From: Comamonadaceae bacterium
GTDB taxonomy: Bacteria > Pseudomonadota > Gammaproteobacteria > Burkholderiales > Burkholderiaceae_C
Length of the DNA stretch: 63,077 nt
Direction of reading: 5' to 3'
Assembly: GCA_014190675.1 (NCBI GenBank)
Contig: BJGT01000003.1
Coordinates: forward strand, 21,025 to 84,101
Positions 35,694 to 45,536 of this stretch are shown here, in pieces. The notes below the pieces were generated by a model. That model ran no database searches and was not told where the DNA came from. It saw only the letters and a program-made list of their open reading frames with translations. The position numbers and the translations under genes are program-made. How positions within the stretch are numbered: the first letter of the stretch is position 1; every line of letters starts with the position of its first letter.

Positions 35694-36776
35694 TTACCTG
35701 GCCAGCCAGGCGCTAAAGCGCTTGTTCAGGTCATCGCTGTTTTCCATCCAGAACTTGGCGTCGGTCAACATCGCGCGGCCGGGGTGGCCAGCATTGGGTA
35801 ACCATGCTTTGTTGGGGTTGGATGCTGGGATCTTGGCCAGAGACGACTGGCGTGCCGGGGCATAGGGAATGTACTTGGCCTGGTCTGCCAGCGCTTGCGT
35901 GGCTGTTGCGAAGCGAATGAACTCTTGCGCTGCAGCCACATTTTTACCGCCCTTGAGGATGGCAAACATGTCCGGTATCTGGATCTGCCCATCCCACATC
36001 ACGGCAAAGTCTTTTTTCTCTTTCACATTGGCGTCGACGATGCGGCCGTGCCACGCGTGAGCCATCACAACTTCACCCGAGGCCAGCAGGGCTGGTGGCT
36101 GCGCGCCGGCGGTCCACCAAACGATATTGCTCTTGATGGTGTCGAGCTTTTTGAATGCCCGCTCAACGCCGGCTGGCGTGCCCAGCACCTTGTAGACGTC
36201 GCCCAGTGCCACACCGTCAGCCATCAAGGCCCACTCCAGGATCACGCTGGGGTCTTTTTTTATGCCGCGCTTGCCCGGAAATTTCGCGACATTAAAAAAA
36301 TCTTCGAGGGTTTTGGGGCCGTTGGCGCCCATTTTGGCCTTGTCGTAGGAGATGACGTTGGCATAGGTGATGTTGCCAATCGCGCAGGGCAGCACCAAGC
36401 CGGCGCCAAAGTCTTTGGAGGCAGGCGAGCCATCGTCGCCGGCCGGCAGTCTGCCGGCATCTATCTTCTCAAACAAGCCCTCTTCGCAGCCTTTGAGCGC
36501 CTCTGCGGGCTCCAGGTCGATCACATCCCATTTGATGTTGCCGGTTTTGACTTGGGCTGCAATCTCGGCCAAGGCACCGCTGTAATCTACCGATACCACC
36601 TTGATGCCGCTTTTGGCCTCAAAGGGTTTGTGCATTGACTCGACCTGACTAAAGGTGTACGCGCCACCCCAGGAGGCCACAGTCAGGGATTGCTGGGCCG
36701 CGCCGGTTCCCGGTAGCAAGGAAAGGACTGCAGCGCTGGTCAATGCAATGGCGCTTAAATGAAACTTTTTAAACAT
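35694..36776 (-). CDS. ABC transporter periplasmic binding protein, PotD/PotF-like
   Basis: A ~360-residue extracellular solute-binding protein of family 1/PotD type. The Met at 36776 starts a good signal peptide (FKKFHLSAIALTSAAVLSLL, cut near GAAQ); an upstream in-frame ATG at 36818 would add 14 polar residues. The mature region begins SLTVASWGGAYTFSQVESMH, typical of this class. The VVMAHAWHGRIVDANV and YIPYAPARQSSL segments belong to the ligand cleft and C-terminal lobe. Located in one strand-wise block with creatinase and sarcosine oxidase, its ligand may be creatine, sarcosine or a related guanidino/amine compound (inference). Confidence 0.9.
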   Translation of the reverse strand: MFKKFHLSAIALTSAAVLSLLPGTGAAQQSLTVASWGGAYTFSQVESMHKPFEAKSGIKVVSVDYSGALAEIAAQVKTGNIKWDVIDLEPAEALKGCEEGLFEKIDAGRLPAGDDGSPASKDFGAGLVLPCAIGNITYANVISYDKAKMGANGPKTLEDFFNVAKFPGKRGIKKDPSVILEWALMADGVALGDVYKVLGTPAGVERAFKKLDTIKSNIVWWTAGAQPPALLASGEVVMAHAWHGRIVDANVKEKKDFAVMWDGQIQIPDMFAILKGGKNVAAAQEFIRFATATQALADQAKYIPYAPARQSSLAKIPASNPNKAWLPNAGHPGRAMLTDAKFWMENSDDLNKRFSAWLAR

Positions 36777-36807
36777 GCTGTTTTCCTGTTGAGTTAAAAA
36801 ACCACCC

Positions 36808-37893
36808 TTATTCGCCATCTAACGCACGGCAATCGTCAGCCCGCCAACCGAGGTTGAGCATGCTGCCGGGTACCAGCGCGAGATCGCGTCCATCGTTGGG
36901 AAGCGTAACGATGAAATCTTCCAGGCCACACGCCTTCAGTCTGACGCGGGCGTGTCGGCCAAGATAAGTCACGTCGACCACGGCGCCCGTGACGCGGGTG
37001 CCGCTGGCCTCTGGTGGCGGGTTTATGCTGACTCGCTCGGGCCGTATCGACAAGCGGGTGGCAGAACCAAGGGCGCGAGTTGTGGCCGATTGGGCCGTGA
37101 TCCGGGTGCCATCGGCCAGGGTGACTTCGCAGCTTGTTCCCGCAGCCGATGTCACAGTGCCTTTAAGGGTGTTGTTCTCGCCAATGAACTGGGCCACAAA
37201 AGCGTTGCTGGGGCGCTCATACAGTTGGGTTGGCGTGTCGATTTGCTGGATTTGGCCTTGATGGAACACAGCGACCCGGTCCGACATGGCCAGCGCCTCG
37301 GTTTGGTCGTGTGTGACATACACCACGGTCAAGCCGAGTTCGTGGTGCAGGCGTTTGATTTCATACTGCAATTGCTCGCGCAGTTGTTTGTCCAAGGCCG
37401 ACAAGGGTTCGTCCATCAGCACCAGCTTGGGCTCGAACACCAGGGCGCGCGCCACCGCCACCCGCTGCTGTTGGCCGCCAGACATCTGGGCCGGCCGCCG
37501 GCTCTGGAAGCCGCCAAGGCCCACCTTGTCGAGCGCCTTGTTGACGCGGTCGGTGGCGGCGGCGCCTTTGATGCCGCGCACCGACAAGGGGAAAGCCACG
37601 TTTTCGGCCACGCTCATGTGTGGAAACAGGGCGTAATTCTGGAACACCATGCCGATGTTGCGATGTTCGGGCGCGATCGCGTTGATGGGCCGGCCGTCTA
37701 GGTAAATTTCGCCAGCGGTGGCGGTCTCGAAACCGGCCAGCATCATCAGGGTGGTGGTCTTGCCTGAGCCAGATGGCCCGAGCAGCGTGATGAATTCGCC
37801 TTCGACGATATCCAGGTTAAGGTCACGCACGACCAACTGCTTGCCGTCGTAGCTTTTCTCAATGTGATCGAACCGTACAAAGGGTTGGCTCAT
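36808..37893 (-). CDS. ABC transporter ATP-binding protein, PotA-like
   Basis: A 361-residue ATPase subunit. Walker A is GPSGSGKT (39-46), the signature MSGGQQQR is near residue 140, Walker B is LVLMDEPLSALD, and the switch His is in YVTHDQTEA. The C-terminal third is a TOBE/OB regulatory domain (RLSIRPERVSINPPP). This organisation is that of PotA/FbpC importers. It starts 60 bp after soxG and precedes the binding-protein gene by about 30 bp, so transporter and catabolic genes are probably cotranscribed. Confidence 0.93.
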   Translation of the reverse strand: MSQPFVRFDHIEKSYDGKQLVVRDLNLDIVEGEFITLLGPSGSGKTTTLMMLAGFETATAGEIYLDGRPINAIAPEHRNIGMVFQNYALFPHMSVAENVAFPLSVRGIKGAAATDRVNKALDKVGLGGFQSRRPAQMSGGQQQRVAVARALVFEPKLVLMDEPLSALDKQLREQLQYEIKRLHHELGLTVVYVTHDQTEALAMSDRVAVFHQGQIQQIDTPTQLYERPSNAFVAQFIGENNTLKGTVTSAAGTSCEVTLADGTRITAQSATTRALGSATRLSIRPERVSINPPPEASGTRVTGAVVDVTYLGRHARVRLKACGLEDFIVTLPNDGRDLALVPGSMLNLGWRADDCRALDGE

Positions 37894-37953
37894 GGCAGTG
37901 GGGTAAAGGCGTGGTTGAGCTTGGTAGGGACGCGATTGTGACGGATGGATGAC

Positions 37954-38535
37954 CTAGGCCCCAGATTCTGCCGTGATGCCGAACTCTCGCGAGCCCGCCA
38001 TGACCAGCTGCCAGAAATGGTCGATGAAGCTGCGCCGGACGAGCAACTCGAAATTAGGGGGGGCTGCAGTGCGCCACAGGGTGATGCCGACCTTGTAAAA
38101 ATGAGTGGTAGCTGCTTGGTCCGCATGAAAAGCGCTTGGGTGAAAGTCCATTGGGCAGCCTTGGGCAAGCAAGTCGCGTGCCGATGGTCCTGCCAGGCTG
38201 ACCACAAAATAACCGCTGCTGACATCGGTCACGGCGGCGTGCTGATCGCCCAGCGCCAGGCGCAAGGCAGCACCCAGCGCCGCCTGCTCGCCCTGCGGAC
38301 CGAGCACAAACCAGTCGTCCGGCCCCACCCAAACCAGGCGCAGCCGTTGATTGGCCAAGGTGGTGCAGGCACTAACCGGCAGTGCCAGGCCCAGCGCCTG
38401 CTGTACCCCGTGCACAAACGCTGGATCCTGCGAGTTGCCGCGCAGATTCACCACCGCCATGTGACGTTGGCTCACCCGCAAGGCTGACGCCAGGCTGGTG
38501 TGAGGGAAGGGCGGCAGTTGATGAACTTTAAGCAT
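37954..38535 (-). CDS. soxG: Sarcosine oxidase gamma subunit
   Basis: A 193-residue SoxG, the smallest folate-fold subunit of heterotetrameric sarcosine oxidase. The ATG at 38535 (LKVHQLPPFPHTSLA) is chosen because it overlaps the soxA stop by 8 bases; a longer open frame to 38628 lies wholly inside soxA and adds an Arg-rich lead. The regions WVGPDDWFVLGP and VTDVSSGYFVVSLAGPSARDLLAQGCPMDFHP are typical SoxG. The fold resembles the aminomethyltransferase domain of SoxA. Order soxB-D-A-G is the classical one. Confidence 0.93.
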   Translation of the reverse strand: MLKVHQLPPFPHTSLASALRVSQRHMAVVNLRGNSQDPAFVHGVQQALGLALPVSACTTLANQRLRLVWVGPDDWFVLGPQGEQAALGAALRLALGDQHAAVTDVSSGYFVVSLAGPSARDLLAQGCPMDFHPSAFHADQAATTHFYKVGITLWRTAAPPNFELLVRRSFIDHFWQLVMAGSREFGITAESGA

Positions 38536-41530
38536 TCTGGCGCTCCGACTGGGGATCGTAAAACACGGTCGAGCCGATCGTCGCTGGTACCGTAGTGCCA
38601 TTGCTGAGCGCCACTTGCACGGTTTCACCCGTGCGTTGATGGCCGCCCTTGACCACCGCCATGGCGATGGAGCGGCCCAGCGTCGGGCTCAGGTAGCTCG
38701 ATGTCACATGACCGATCATGGGCACCGGCAGCTGCGACAAATCGGTGCAATCGGTGATCTGGGCACCTTCTTTGAGCACCACCAGCGGGTCGTCGGTCAG
38801 CAGACCCACCAGCTGTTTGCGGTCTGGCCGCGCCGTGTCGGAGCGCGTCAATGATCGCTTGCCCAGGCAGTCCTTGGTCTTGGCCACCATGGCACCCAGG
38901 CCCAGGTCAATCGGGGTCATCGAGCCATCGGTGTCCTGGCCGACGATGATGTAGCCTTTTTCGGCGCGCAGCACGTGCATGGCTTCGGTGCCATAGGGCG
39001 TGATGCCAAATTCGGCGCCCGCGGCGTGGATCGCTTCCCAAACCTGTAAACCATCGGCAGCTGGCACGTTTACCTCATAGCTGCGCTCGCCCGAAAAACT
39101 GATGCGCATGACGCGGGCCTTGACGCCGGCCACCGTGCCCTCGCGCCATGACATGAAGGGGAAGGCGGTGTCGTCAAAGTCAATGTCGCTGCACAGTTTG
39201 CGCAAGACGTCGCGCCCCTTGCTGCCAACGACTGCCGTGGTGGCCCAGTGGTCAGTCACCGTGGTCAGGTAGACCCGCAGATGCGGCCACTCAGTCTGCA
39301 GCCAGCGCTCCATCCAGGCCAGCACCCGCGCCGCGCCACCGGTGGTGGAGTGCATCAGGAAATGGTTCTCAGCCAGTCGCACCGTCACACCATCGTCAAA
39401 CACCATGCCGTTTTCGTCGAGCATGAGGCCGTAGCGGCATTTGCCCACTTCCAGCTTGGACCAGGCGTTGCTGTACAGCCAGTTGAGCAACACGGCGGCG
39501 TCAGGCCCCTGGATGTCGATTTTGCCCAGGGTGGAAGCATCAAGGGTGCCCACGCTGTGGCGCACCGCCAGCACCTCGCGTGCCACGGCGGCGTGCAGGT
39601 CTTCGCCAGCCTGCGGGTAGTACCAAGGCCGCTTCCACTGCCCGACATCCTCAAACAAGGCGCCATGGCTGGCATGCCAGTCATGGATCACCGTGGTGCG
39701 AATCGGGTCAAAGAGATCACCCAGCTCATGGCCAGCCACCAGGCCAAAGGTCACCGGCGTGTAGTTGGGCCTGAAGGTGGTGGTGCCCACCTCGGGGATG
39801 GTGCGCCCCAGCACCTGGGCCGCTATGCCCATGCCATTGATGTTGCCGGTCTTGCCCTGGTCGGTCCCAAAACCCATGGCGGTGTAACGCTTGACGTGTT
39901 CGATGGATTCAAAGCCCTCGCGCACCGCCAGGTGAATGTCGCTGGCGCCGACATCGTTCTGGAAATCGACAAACTTTTTTGGCGCACGACTGGTGGGCTT
40001 GGGGTGGGGCACTTCCCAGAGGGTGCGCAAAGCGCCGGGTGCCAGAGTTGGGGTATGCGGTGACGCGACGGCGGGGGCAGCCAAGCCTGCAGCAAGCACA
40101 GCGGCCAAGCCTGCTGCGGTGCCATCTTGAGCGCAATCGGCCAGGTTCATGGGTTGGCGGCAGCTGCCGGCCGAGCGCTGGGCCTGCATCGCCGGGCCCG
40201 GCACAAAACAGGCCAGCGTATCACTCCAGACCACTTTGCTGTTGGACTGGCAATGCAGGTGGATCACCGGGCTGAAGCCGCCCGAGATTGCCAGCAGGTC
40301 GCAGGGCAGGGTGGCCGCGCCACCTTCGAGCTGGTCTTGACCATCGAGCCGACGGATATGTACACCGCGCACCGCCCTGCCACCGCTTGCTTCCACCACC
40401 ACCTGGCCAGCCAGAATCGGCAGGCCCAGGTCGCGCGCCCGTTCACAGAGGGCGCCATCGGGCACAACCCGGGCGTCCACCACGGTCACCGATGCACCAG
40501 CCTGGTGCAGAGCAAGAGCCGCGTCGTAAGCGCTGTCGTTGTTGGTGAAAACCACCGCTTGCCGACCCGGCAGCACGGCATAACGCCGGATATAGGTCGA
40601 CACGGCAGAGGCCAACATCACACCCGGCAGGTCGTTGTTGGCAAAAACCAGCGGACGCTCATGCGCGCCAGTGGCCAGCACCACCTGTTTGGCCCGCACC
40701 TTCCACAGACGCTCGCGCACCAGTGTCACACCGCCTTCAAGGTGGTCGCCACGGCGCTCGGCCAGCGTCAAAAAGTTGTGGTCCTGGTAGCCGAACACCG
40801 TGGTGCGGCTCAGAACCTTGACCTCGGGCATGGCACGCAGCCGGCGCAGGGCATCTTCGGCCCAGGCGGCAGCCGGCAGGCCGTCTACCGTGGCATCGCT
40901 GGCCAGCAGCCAACCGCCTGGCTCGGCCTGTTCGTCAGCCAGGATAACGCGGGCCCCCGAGGCACCCGCTGCCAGCGCGGCACTCAGGCCCGCCAGCCCG
41001 CCGCCGGCTATCAGCACATCGCAAAAGGCAAAGCGCTTGTCATAGTGGTCAGGGTCAGCCTCACGCGGCGACTCACCCAGGCCGCTGGCCTTGCGGATGT
41101 GGTGCTCAAAAAAGTGCCAGGCTTTCTGCGAGGCCATGAAGGTCTTGTAATAGAAGCCAGCTGGCAAAAAGCGTGCAAACCAGCCGTTCACGCTGCGCAG
41201 GTCAAACTCGATGCTGGGCTTGGCGTGGATGGACTTTGCGCTCAGGCCGGCCACCAGTTCTACCTCAGTCATGCGGGCGTTGGGCACGGTGCGGGCACCG
41301 TCAAACAACTGCACCAGGGCATTGGGCTCCTCCACCCCGGCGCTCAAAATGCCGCGCGGGCGGTGGTATTTCCAGCTGCGCGCCACCAGGGATACACCAT
41401 TGGCCAGCAAGGCAGAGGCCAGTGTGTCGCCGGCCAGCCCCTCAAAACTGCGGCCGTTGAAGCTAAAGCGTAGAGATGTGCCCCGCTGGACCCGTCCACC
41501 CGCGCTCAGACGACGGTTGGCTGCACTCAT
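38528..41530 (-). CDS. soxA: Sarcosine oxidase alpha subunit
   Basis: A 1000-residue SoxA. The N-terminal ferredoxin-like region (FSFNGRSFEGLAGDTLASALLANG) is followed by a dinucleotide-binding domain with VLIAGGGLAGLSAALAAGASGARV near residue 170. The C-terminal ~400 residues are a GcvT-like folate domain (HSVGTLDASTLGKIDIQGPDAA; FSGERSYEVNVPA). The enzyme oxidatively demethylates sarcosine to glycine, passing the one-carbon unit to tetrahydrofolate as 5,10-methylene-THF and making H2O2. The soxA start overlaps the soxD stop by 4 bases. Length matches known alpha subunits (about 965-1000). Confidence 0.96.
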   Translation of the reverse strand: MSAANRRLSAGGRVQRGTSLRFSFNGRSFEGLAGDTLASALLANGVSLVARSWKYHRPRGILSAGVEEPNALVQLFDGARTVPNARMTEVELVAGLSAKSIHAKPSIEFDLRSVNGWFARFLPAGFYYKTFMASQKAWHFFEHHIRKASGLGESPREADPDHYDKRFAFCDVLIAGGGLAGLSAALAAGASGARVILADEQAEPGGWLLASDATVDGLPAAAWAEDALRRLRAMPEVKVLSRTTVFGYQDHNFLTLAERRGDHLEGGVTLVRERLWKVRAKQVVLATGAHERPLVFANNDLPGVMLASAVSTYIRRYAVLPGRQAVVFTNNDSAYDAALALHQAGASVTVVDARVVPDGALCERARDLGLPILAGQVVVEASGGRAVRGVHIRRLDGQDQLEGGAATLPCDLLAISGGFSPVIHLHCQSNSKVVWSDTLACFVPGPAMQAQRSAGSCRQPMNLADCAQDGTAAGLAAVLAAGLAAPAVASPHTPTLAPGALRTLWEVPHPKPTSRAPKKFVDFQNDVGASDIHLAVREGFESIEHVKRYTAMGFGTDQGKTGNINGMGIAAQVLGRTIPEVGTTTFRPNYTPVTFGLVAGHELGDLFDPIRTTVIHDWHASHGALFEDVGQWKRPWYYPQAGEDLHAAVAREVLAVRHSVGTLDASTLGKIDIQGPDAAVLLNWLYSNAWSKLEVGKCRYGLMLDENGMVFDDGVTVRLAENHFLMHSTTGGAARVLAWMERWLQTEWPHLRVYLTTVTDHWATTAVVGSKGRDVLRKLCSDIDFDDTAFPFMSWREGTVAGVKARVMRISFSGERSYEVNVPAADGLQVWEAIHAAGAEFGITPYGTEAMHVLRAEKGYIIVGQDTDGSMTPIDLGLGAMVAKTKDCLGKRSLTRSDTARPDRKQLVGLLTDDPLVVLKEGAQITDCTDLSQLPVPMIGHVTSSYLSPTLGRSIAMAVVKGGHQRTGETVQVALSNGTTVPATIGSTVFYDPQSERQNA

Positions 41531-41832
41531 GTCGGCTCCTTGGCCGTGGGGGCACTGTGGGCCGCAGGCGCGGGCTCGCCGATTTTCCAGACCGCCTCAA
41601 AACGGTAGCTCACGGTGTCGCGCAGCGCATTGAACCAGCGGCCGCAGCCACTGGCATGTCGCCATTGTTCGTGGTGCATCCCTTTGGGGTTTTTGCGCAT
41701 GAACAGGTAGTCACCCCACTGTTCATCGCTCAGGGGCTCGGTTTGCAGCGGGCGGGCGATGCCGCCTTCACCACCATAGACAAATTCGGTCTCGGCGCGC
41801 ACACCGCAATAGGGGCATTCAATCAGTAGCAT
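41527..41832 (-). CDS. soxD: Sarcosine oxidase delta subunit
   Basis: A 101-residue SoxD, a small zinc-binding subunit. It starts MLLIECPYCGVRAETEF; C6 and C9 form the first half of the zinc site, and His/Cys in the GMHHEQWRHASGCGRWF segment complete it. The RDTVSYRFEAVWKIGEP segment also fits. It lies 14 bp after soxB and overlaps soxA by 4 bases. SoxD bridges the alpha and beta subunits and is found only in the heterotetrameric enzyme. Confidence 0.95.
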   Translation of the reverse strand: MLLIECPYCGVRAETEFVYGGEGGIARPLQTEPLSDEQWGDYLFMRKNPKGMHHEQWRHASGCGRWFNALRDTVSYRFEAVWKIGEPAPAAHSAPTAKEPT

Positions 41833-41846
41833 GGGGATCTTCCGGT

Positions 41847-43091
41847 TCAGTGCGCCACGGCAGCCGCGCCGTGCTCGTCAATCAGGTGGCCGGTGTAAAA
41901 GCGGTCCAACGAAAACGCGGCATTGAGCGCGTGCGGCCGGTCTTGTGCCACGGTGTGCGCCATGGCCCAGCCTGAACCTGGCGTGGCCTTGAAGCCGCCA
42001 GTGCCCCAGCCGCAGTTGATGTAAAGCCCCTTGACCGGGGTCAGGCTGATGATGGGGCAGGCGTCGGGCGAGACATCGACAATGCCGCCCCACTGGCGGT
42101 TCATGCGCACGCGTGAGAACAGCGGGAACATTTCGACAATAGCCTGCAGCGTGTGCTCAATGGTCTGGTAGCTGCCGCGCTGGCCATAGCCGGTGTAGGC
42201 GTCAATGCCGGCGCCGATCACCAGATCGCCCTTGTCGGACTGGCTGATGTAGGCGTGGATCGCATTGCTCATCACTACGTTCGGAAAAATCGGCTTGAGC
42301 GCTTCGGACACCAGGGCCTGCAGCGGGTGGCTCTCAATCGGCAGGCGCAAATCGGCCATGCCGGCCACCACGCTGGAATGGCCGGCAGCCACGATCGCCA
42401 CCTTGGGGGTCTTGATGAAGCCGCGCGCGGTGTCAATGCCGACCACGGCGCCATGTTCGCGCCGGATGCCGGTCACTTCGCAGTTTTGAATGATGTCCAC
42501 CCCCAGCGCATCGGCGGCGCGGGCGTAGCCCCAGGCCACCGCGTCATGCCGCGCCACGCCAGCCCGGCGCTGCAGCGAGGCCCCCAACACCGGGTAACGG
42601 GTGTTGAGGTTGATGAAGGGGATCATTTCCTTGATCTGGGCCGGGCTGACCACCTCGGCATCCACCCCATTGAGACGGTTGGCGCTGACGCGGCGCTCGA
42701 TGTCGCGCATGTCCTGCAGGCTGTGGCCCAGGTTCATCACGCCGCGCTGGCTGAACATCACGTTGTAATTGATGTCCTGCGACAGGCCTTCCCACAGTTT
42801 CATGGCTTTTTCATACAGCGCGGTGGACTCGTCCCACAGGTAGTTCGAGCGCACGATGGTGGTATTGCGCGCGGTGTTGCCCCCGCCGAGCCAGCCCCGC
42901 TCCACCACGGCAATGTTGCGCAGGCCATGCTCCTTGGCCATGTAATAGGCGGTGGCCAGTCCGTGTCCGCCAGCCCCAACCACCACGGCATCGTACTCAC
43001 GCTTGGGCGCGGGCGAGCGCCAGTGCTTTTGCCAGCCCTCGTGGTAGGACATGCCATTGCGCAGCAATGACCAGATTGAAAAATGTTGCAT
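41847..43091 (-). CDS. soxB: Sarcosine oxidase beta subunit
   Basis: A 414-residue flavoprotein of the DAO family. The FAD-binding motif [22 protein letters not shown] is near residue 36. The [21 protein letters not shown] stretch is characteristic of SoxB and lies near the flavins. The C-terminal [18 protein letters not shown] segment closes the FAD site. The beta subunit holds non-covalent FAD, covalent FMN and the sarcosine oxidation site. It follows the creatinase gene by 37 bp and heads soxB-D-A-G. Confidence 0.96.
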   Translation of the reverse strand: MQHFSIWSLLRNGMSYHEGWQKHWRSPAPKREYDAVVVGAGGHGLATAYYMAKEHGLRNIAVVERGWLGGGNTARNTTIVRSNYLWDESTALYEKAMKLWEGLSQDINYNVMFSQRGVMNLGHSLQDMRDIERRVSANRLNGVDAEVVSPAQIKEMIPFINLNTRYPVLGASLQRRAGVARHDAVAWGYARAADALGVDIIQNCEVTGIRREHGAVVGIDTARGFIKTPKVAIVAAGHSSVVAGMADLRLPIESHPLQALVSEALKPIFPNVVMSNAIHAYISQSDKGDLVIGAGIDAYTGYGQRGSYQTIEHTLQAIVEMFPLFSRVRMNRQWGGIVDVSPDACPIISLTPVKGLYINCGWGTGGFKATPGSGWAMAHTVAQDRPHALNAAFSLDRFYTGHLIDEHGAAAVAH

Positions 43092-43128
43092 GGAGTCCTG
43101 CCTCAGGGTCGCGGGCCTGCCGCCCGGC

Positions 43129-44346
43129 TTAAGCCTTGATGATATTGTGTGCCGGGCCGTACGGAAAGGCCGTTAAATTGCGGTTGCCTTCGGGCGTGAT
43201 CACCAGAATGTCATGCTCGCGGTAACCGCCAGCGCCCGGCAGGCCTTCGGGCAGCATGATCATGGGCTCCATCGAGATCACCATATTGGGCTCCAGGATG
43301 GTGTCGATGTCTTCGCGCAGTTCCAGCCCGGCTTCGCGGCCGTAATAGTGGCTCAGGGTGCCAAACGAGTGGCCGTAGCCGAAAGTGCGGTACTGCAGCA
43401 GGTTGTGCGCTTCGAAAATCTTGTTCAGTTCACGCGCAATATCACCGCAGCGGGCGCCCGGGACCAGAAGTTTTTTGCCCTCGTCGTGCACCTGGCAGTT
43501 GACTTCCCACAGCCGCAGGTGAGCATCCGAGGCATGGCCTAAAAACAGGGTGCGCTCCAGCGCAGTGTAGTAACCGGAGATCATGGAAAAACAATTCAGG
43601 CTCAGGATGTCGCCCTGTTGCACACGGCGCGTGGTGACCGGGTTGTGCGCACCATCGGTGTTGATGCCTGACTGGAACCAGGTCCAGGTGTCCATCAGTT
43701 CGGTGTGCGGGTAGCGCTTGGCGATTTCGCGCACCATGGCGTTGGTGGAGGCCAGCGCCACCTCGTGCTCGGGCACACCTTCTTTTAAGGCAGCCACCAC
43801 GGCTGCGGCCCCGATATCGCAAACCTGGGCACCGTTGGCAATGAACTCTATTTCCTCTGCGCTCTTGACCATGCGCAGCGCCATACAGGGCGCGCCGACA
43901 TCGACGAACTCGACCTGCGGCAGGGTTGCTTTGAGCATATTGAGCCGGTCAACCGGCAAGTGGTCAAACTCGACGCCCACCCGGCCTTTGTCAGGGATGC
44001 AGGCCTGCACAGCGCGAAAATAATTGCCCCGCTGCCAGTCGGTATAGGTCAGCATGTCATCGGCAACCCCCTTGCGCCAGGGCTGCGCGCCGTCGATGTT
44101 GGCGGCAATCAAGGTGGTCTTGTCATGCGTGACTGCCAGGCCGTAGAAACGGCCGAAGGAACAAAAGAGAAAGTCGCTGTAATAGTTGATGTTGTGGTAG
44201 GACGTGAACAGCACCGCATCGAGCTGACTGCTTTGCATGTGCTGGCGCACTTTGGCCATGCGCTGCGCGTATTCTTGGGCCGAGAAAGTGTTTTGCACCC
44301 GTTCGCCGTTGCGCAGGCGAATCAGATGGGGCATGTTTTCGATCAT
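43129..44346 (-). CDS. Creatinase (creatine amidinohydrolase, M24 fold)
   Basis: A 405-residue pita-bread enzyme that hydrolyses creatine to sarcosine and urea. It follows the known Pseudomonas putida creatinase closely along its length: [19 protein letters not shown] near residue 48, [20 protein letters not shown] near 218, and [20 protein letters not shown] near the end. The catalytic H234 and glutamates E264 (ALERTLF) and ~E360 (MEPMI) correspond to H232, E262 and E358, a constant offset of two. Metal ligands of M24 aminopeptidases are missing, as expected for creatinase. Its product feeds the sarcosine oxidase encoded next. Confidence 0.95.
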   Translation of the reverse strand: MIENMPHLIRLRNGERVQNTFSAQEYAQRMAKVRQHMQSSQLDAVLFTSYHNINYYSDFLFCSFGRFYGLAVTHDKTTLIAANIDGAQPWRKGVADDMLTYTDWQRGNYFRAVQACIPDKGRVGVEFDHLPVDRLNMLKATLPQVEFVDVGAPCMALRMVKSAEEIEFIANGAQVCDIGAAAVVAALKEGVPEHEVALASTNAMVREIAKRYPHTELMDTWTWFQSGINTDGAHNPVTTRRVQQGDILSLNCFSMISGYYTALERTLFLGHASDAHLRLWEVNCQVHDEGKKLLVPGARCGDIARELNKIFEAHNLLQYRTFGYGHSFGTLSHYYGREAGLELREDIDTILEPNMVISMEPMIMLPEGLPGAGGYREHDILVITPEGNRNLTAFPYGPAHNIIKA

Positions 44347-44429
44347 CGTGGATTCCTCGGTTGGACAGAGTGGCGTGATGAAGCCAGACTTTAGGGGCAG
44401 TCCGGATGGGCCGAGGTGTTATTTGCGAC

Positions 44430-44443
44430 ATGCGATATCGCAT
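44430..44443. promoter_or_regulatory. 14-bp perfect palindrome upstream of creatinase, candidate operator
   Basis: The sequence ATGCGATATCGCAT is a perfect palindrome in the 136-bp gap between the regulator stop (44483) and the creatinase start (44346). It is embedded in 7-bp direct repeats TGCGACA (44424-44430) and TGCGATA (44431-44437). AraC-type regulators often bind spaced direct repeats. The same 14-mer occurs at 46785-46798 inside smpB, so chance cannot be ruled out. Confidence 0.35.
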
Positions 44444-44482
44444 TCACGATACCCCGGGCGCTATTGACACACAGGCAAGGCC

Positions 44483-45487
44483 CTACTGACGGGCTCCCAA
44501 CAAAGCTTTTCTTTCGGCCTGGGGACTGTTGCCAAAAGCGGTTCGGTACCTGTCAATGAAATGCGCAGCCGAAGCGAAGCCGCAGGCACTGGCGATCTCG
44601 TCTACCCGCCGGCTGGTTCGCAGCACCGACAGTCGAGCGCGGGCGAGGCGAATCTCAAGGTACTTGCGGGCGGGGCCGGTGTTGAGGAACTCGCGAAACT
44701 GCCGCTCCAACTGCCGGCGCGAGATTTTCAGGTAGTCGGCAATTTCGGACGGGCTGAGAGGCTCCTCAACATTGCTCTCCATGATCTCCAGGGCCTCGAG
44801 CAACAATTCGGGCACGTTGGCGTAGCGGTAGCGCATGGCCAGCGATTGATTCTCATCGGGGCTGCGCTGTGTTGACACCAACAAATCCGACACCTGCTGC
44901 GCCAGTGCCCGGCTGCCGGGTGGGCGGCGCAGCACAAAAGTCATCAGGTCGAGCGGGCTGACCCCGCCGCTGCAGGTGTAGCGGCCCCGGTCGATCTCAA
45001 ACAGCCGGCTCGACACCAGCAGTTGCGGAAACTCCTCGAGCAGGGTCTCCCGGTCTTCCCAATGAATGGTGCAACGGTATCCCTGCATCAGCCCGGCCTT
45101 GGCCAAAAAATAACAACCCGTGTCGATGCCACCGAGCTCAATGCCCTGTGCTGCGAGCCGTCGTAGCCAGCGCGAGACATCAGCAAAACCGGTCTTTGGA
45201 ATCGGGTTGGGCCCAATCACAAACACTGTGTCGAATTGACTGGTATCGCCCATGACCTGATCTGGCAGCAGCCGAATACCGTCGCTCGACAGCACGGGCT
45301 CGGCCCGCAGACCAATCGTCACATAGTCAAACACCCGACGGCCCAGCACCTGGTTGGCCAAGCGAAGGGGGTCGACTGCAGAACTGAGTGCAATCAATGA
45401 AAAATTGGGTATCAGCAGAAATCCAAAACGTGGCGTCGCAGTTGTGCTGCCAGGCGCGGCTGGTGTGGATAAAAGCGGAGTGGCCAT
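44483..45487 (-). CDS. GlxA/AraC-family transcriptional regulator with amidotransferase-like sensor domain
   Basis: A 334-residue regulator. The N-terminal ~190 residues form a DJ-1/PfpI-like domain (FLLIPNFSLIALSSAVDPLRLANQ; GGIDTGCYFLAKAGLMQGYRC). The C-terminal ~100 residues have two helix-turn-helix motifs of the AraC family (LSPSEIADYLKISRRQLERQFREF; VDEIASACGFASAAHFIDRYR). This architecture is that of GbdR, SouR and CdhR, which control glycine betaine, sarcosine and carnitine catabolism in pseudomonads. It lies just upstream of, and parallel to, creatinase-soxBDAG, so it is the likely activator of that operon, with sarcosine or creatine as inducer (inference). Confidence 0.92.
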   Translation of the reverse strand: MATPLLSTPAAPGSTTATPRFGFLLIPNFSLIALSSAVDPLRLANQVLGRRVFDYVTIGLRAEPVLSSDGIRLLPDQVMGDTSQFDTVFVIGPNPIPKTGFADVSRWLRRLAAQGIELGGIDTGCYFLAKAGLMQGYRCTIHWEDRETLLEEFPQLLVSSRLFEIDRGRYTCSGGVSPLDLMTFVLRRPPGSRALAQQVSDLLVSTQRSPDENQSLAMRYRYANVPELLLEALEIMESNVEEPLSPSEIADYLKISRRQLERQFREFLNTGPARKYLEIRLARARLSVLRTSRRVDEIASACGFASAAHFIDRYRTAFGNSPQAERKALLGARQ

Positions 45488-45536
45488 GTCTCAATTATCG
45501 GATGCATCGGGCTGATGCATATGGCTGCAAGGCACA

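Noticed and set aside
40127-41473. 448-codon open frame antisense to soxA
   Set aside because: Overlaps fully with a well-supported SoxA; no domain features and unlike any known protein.
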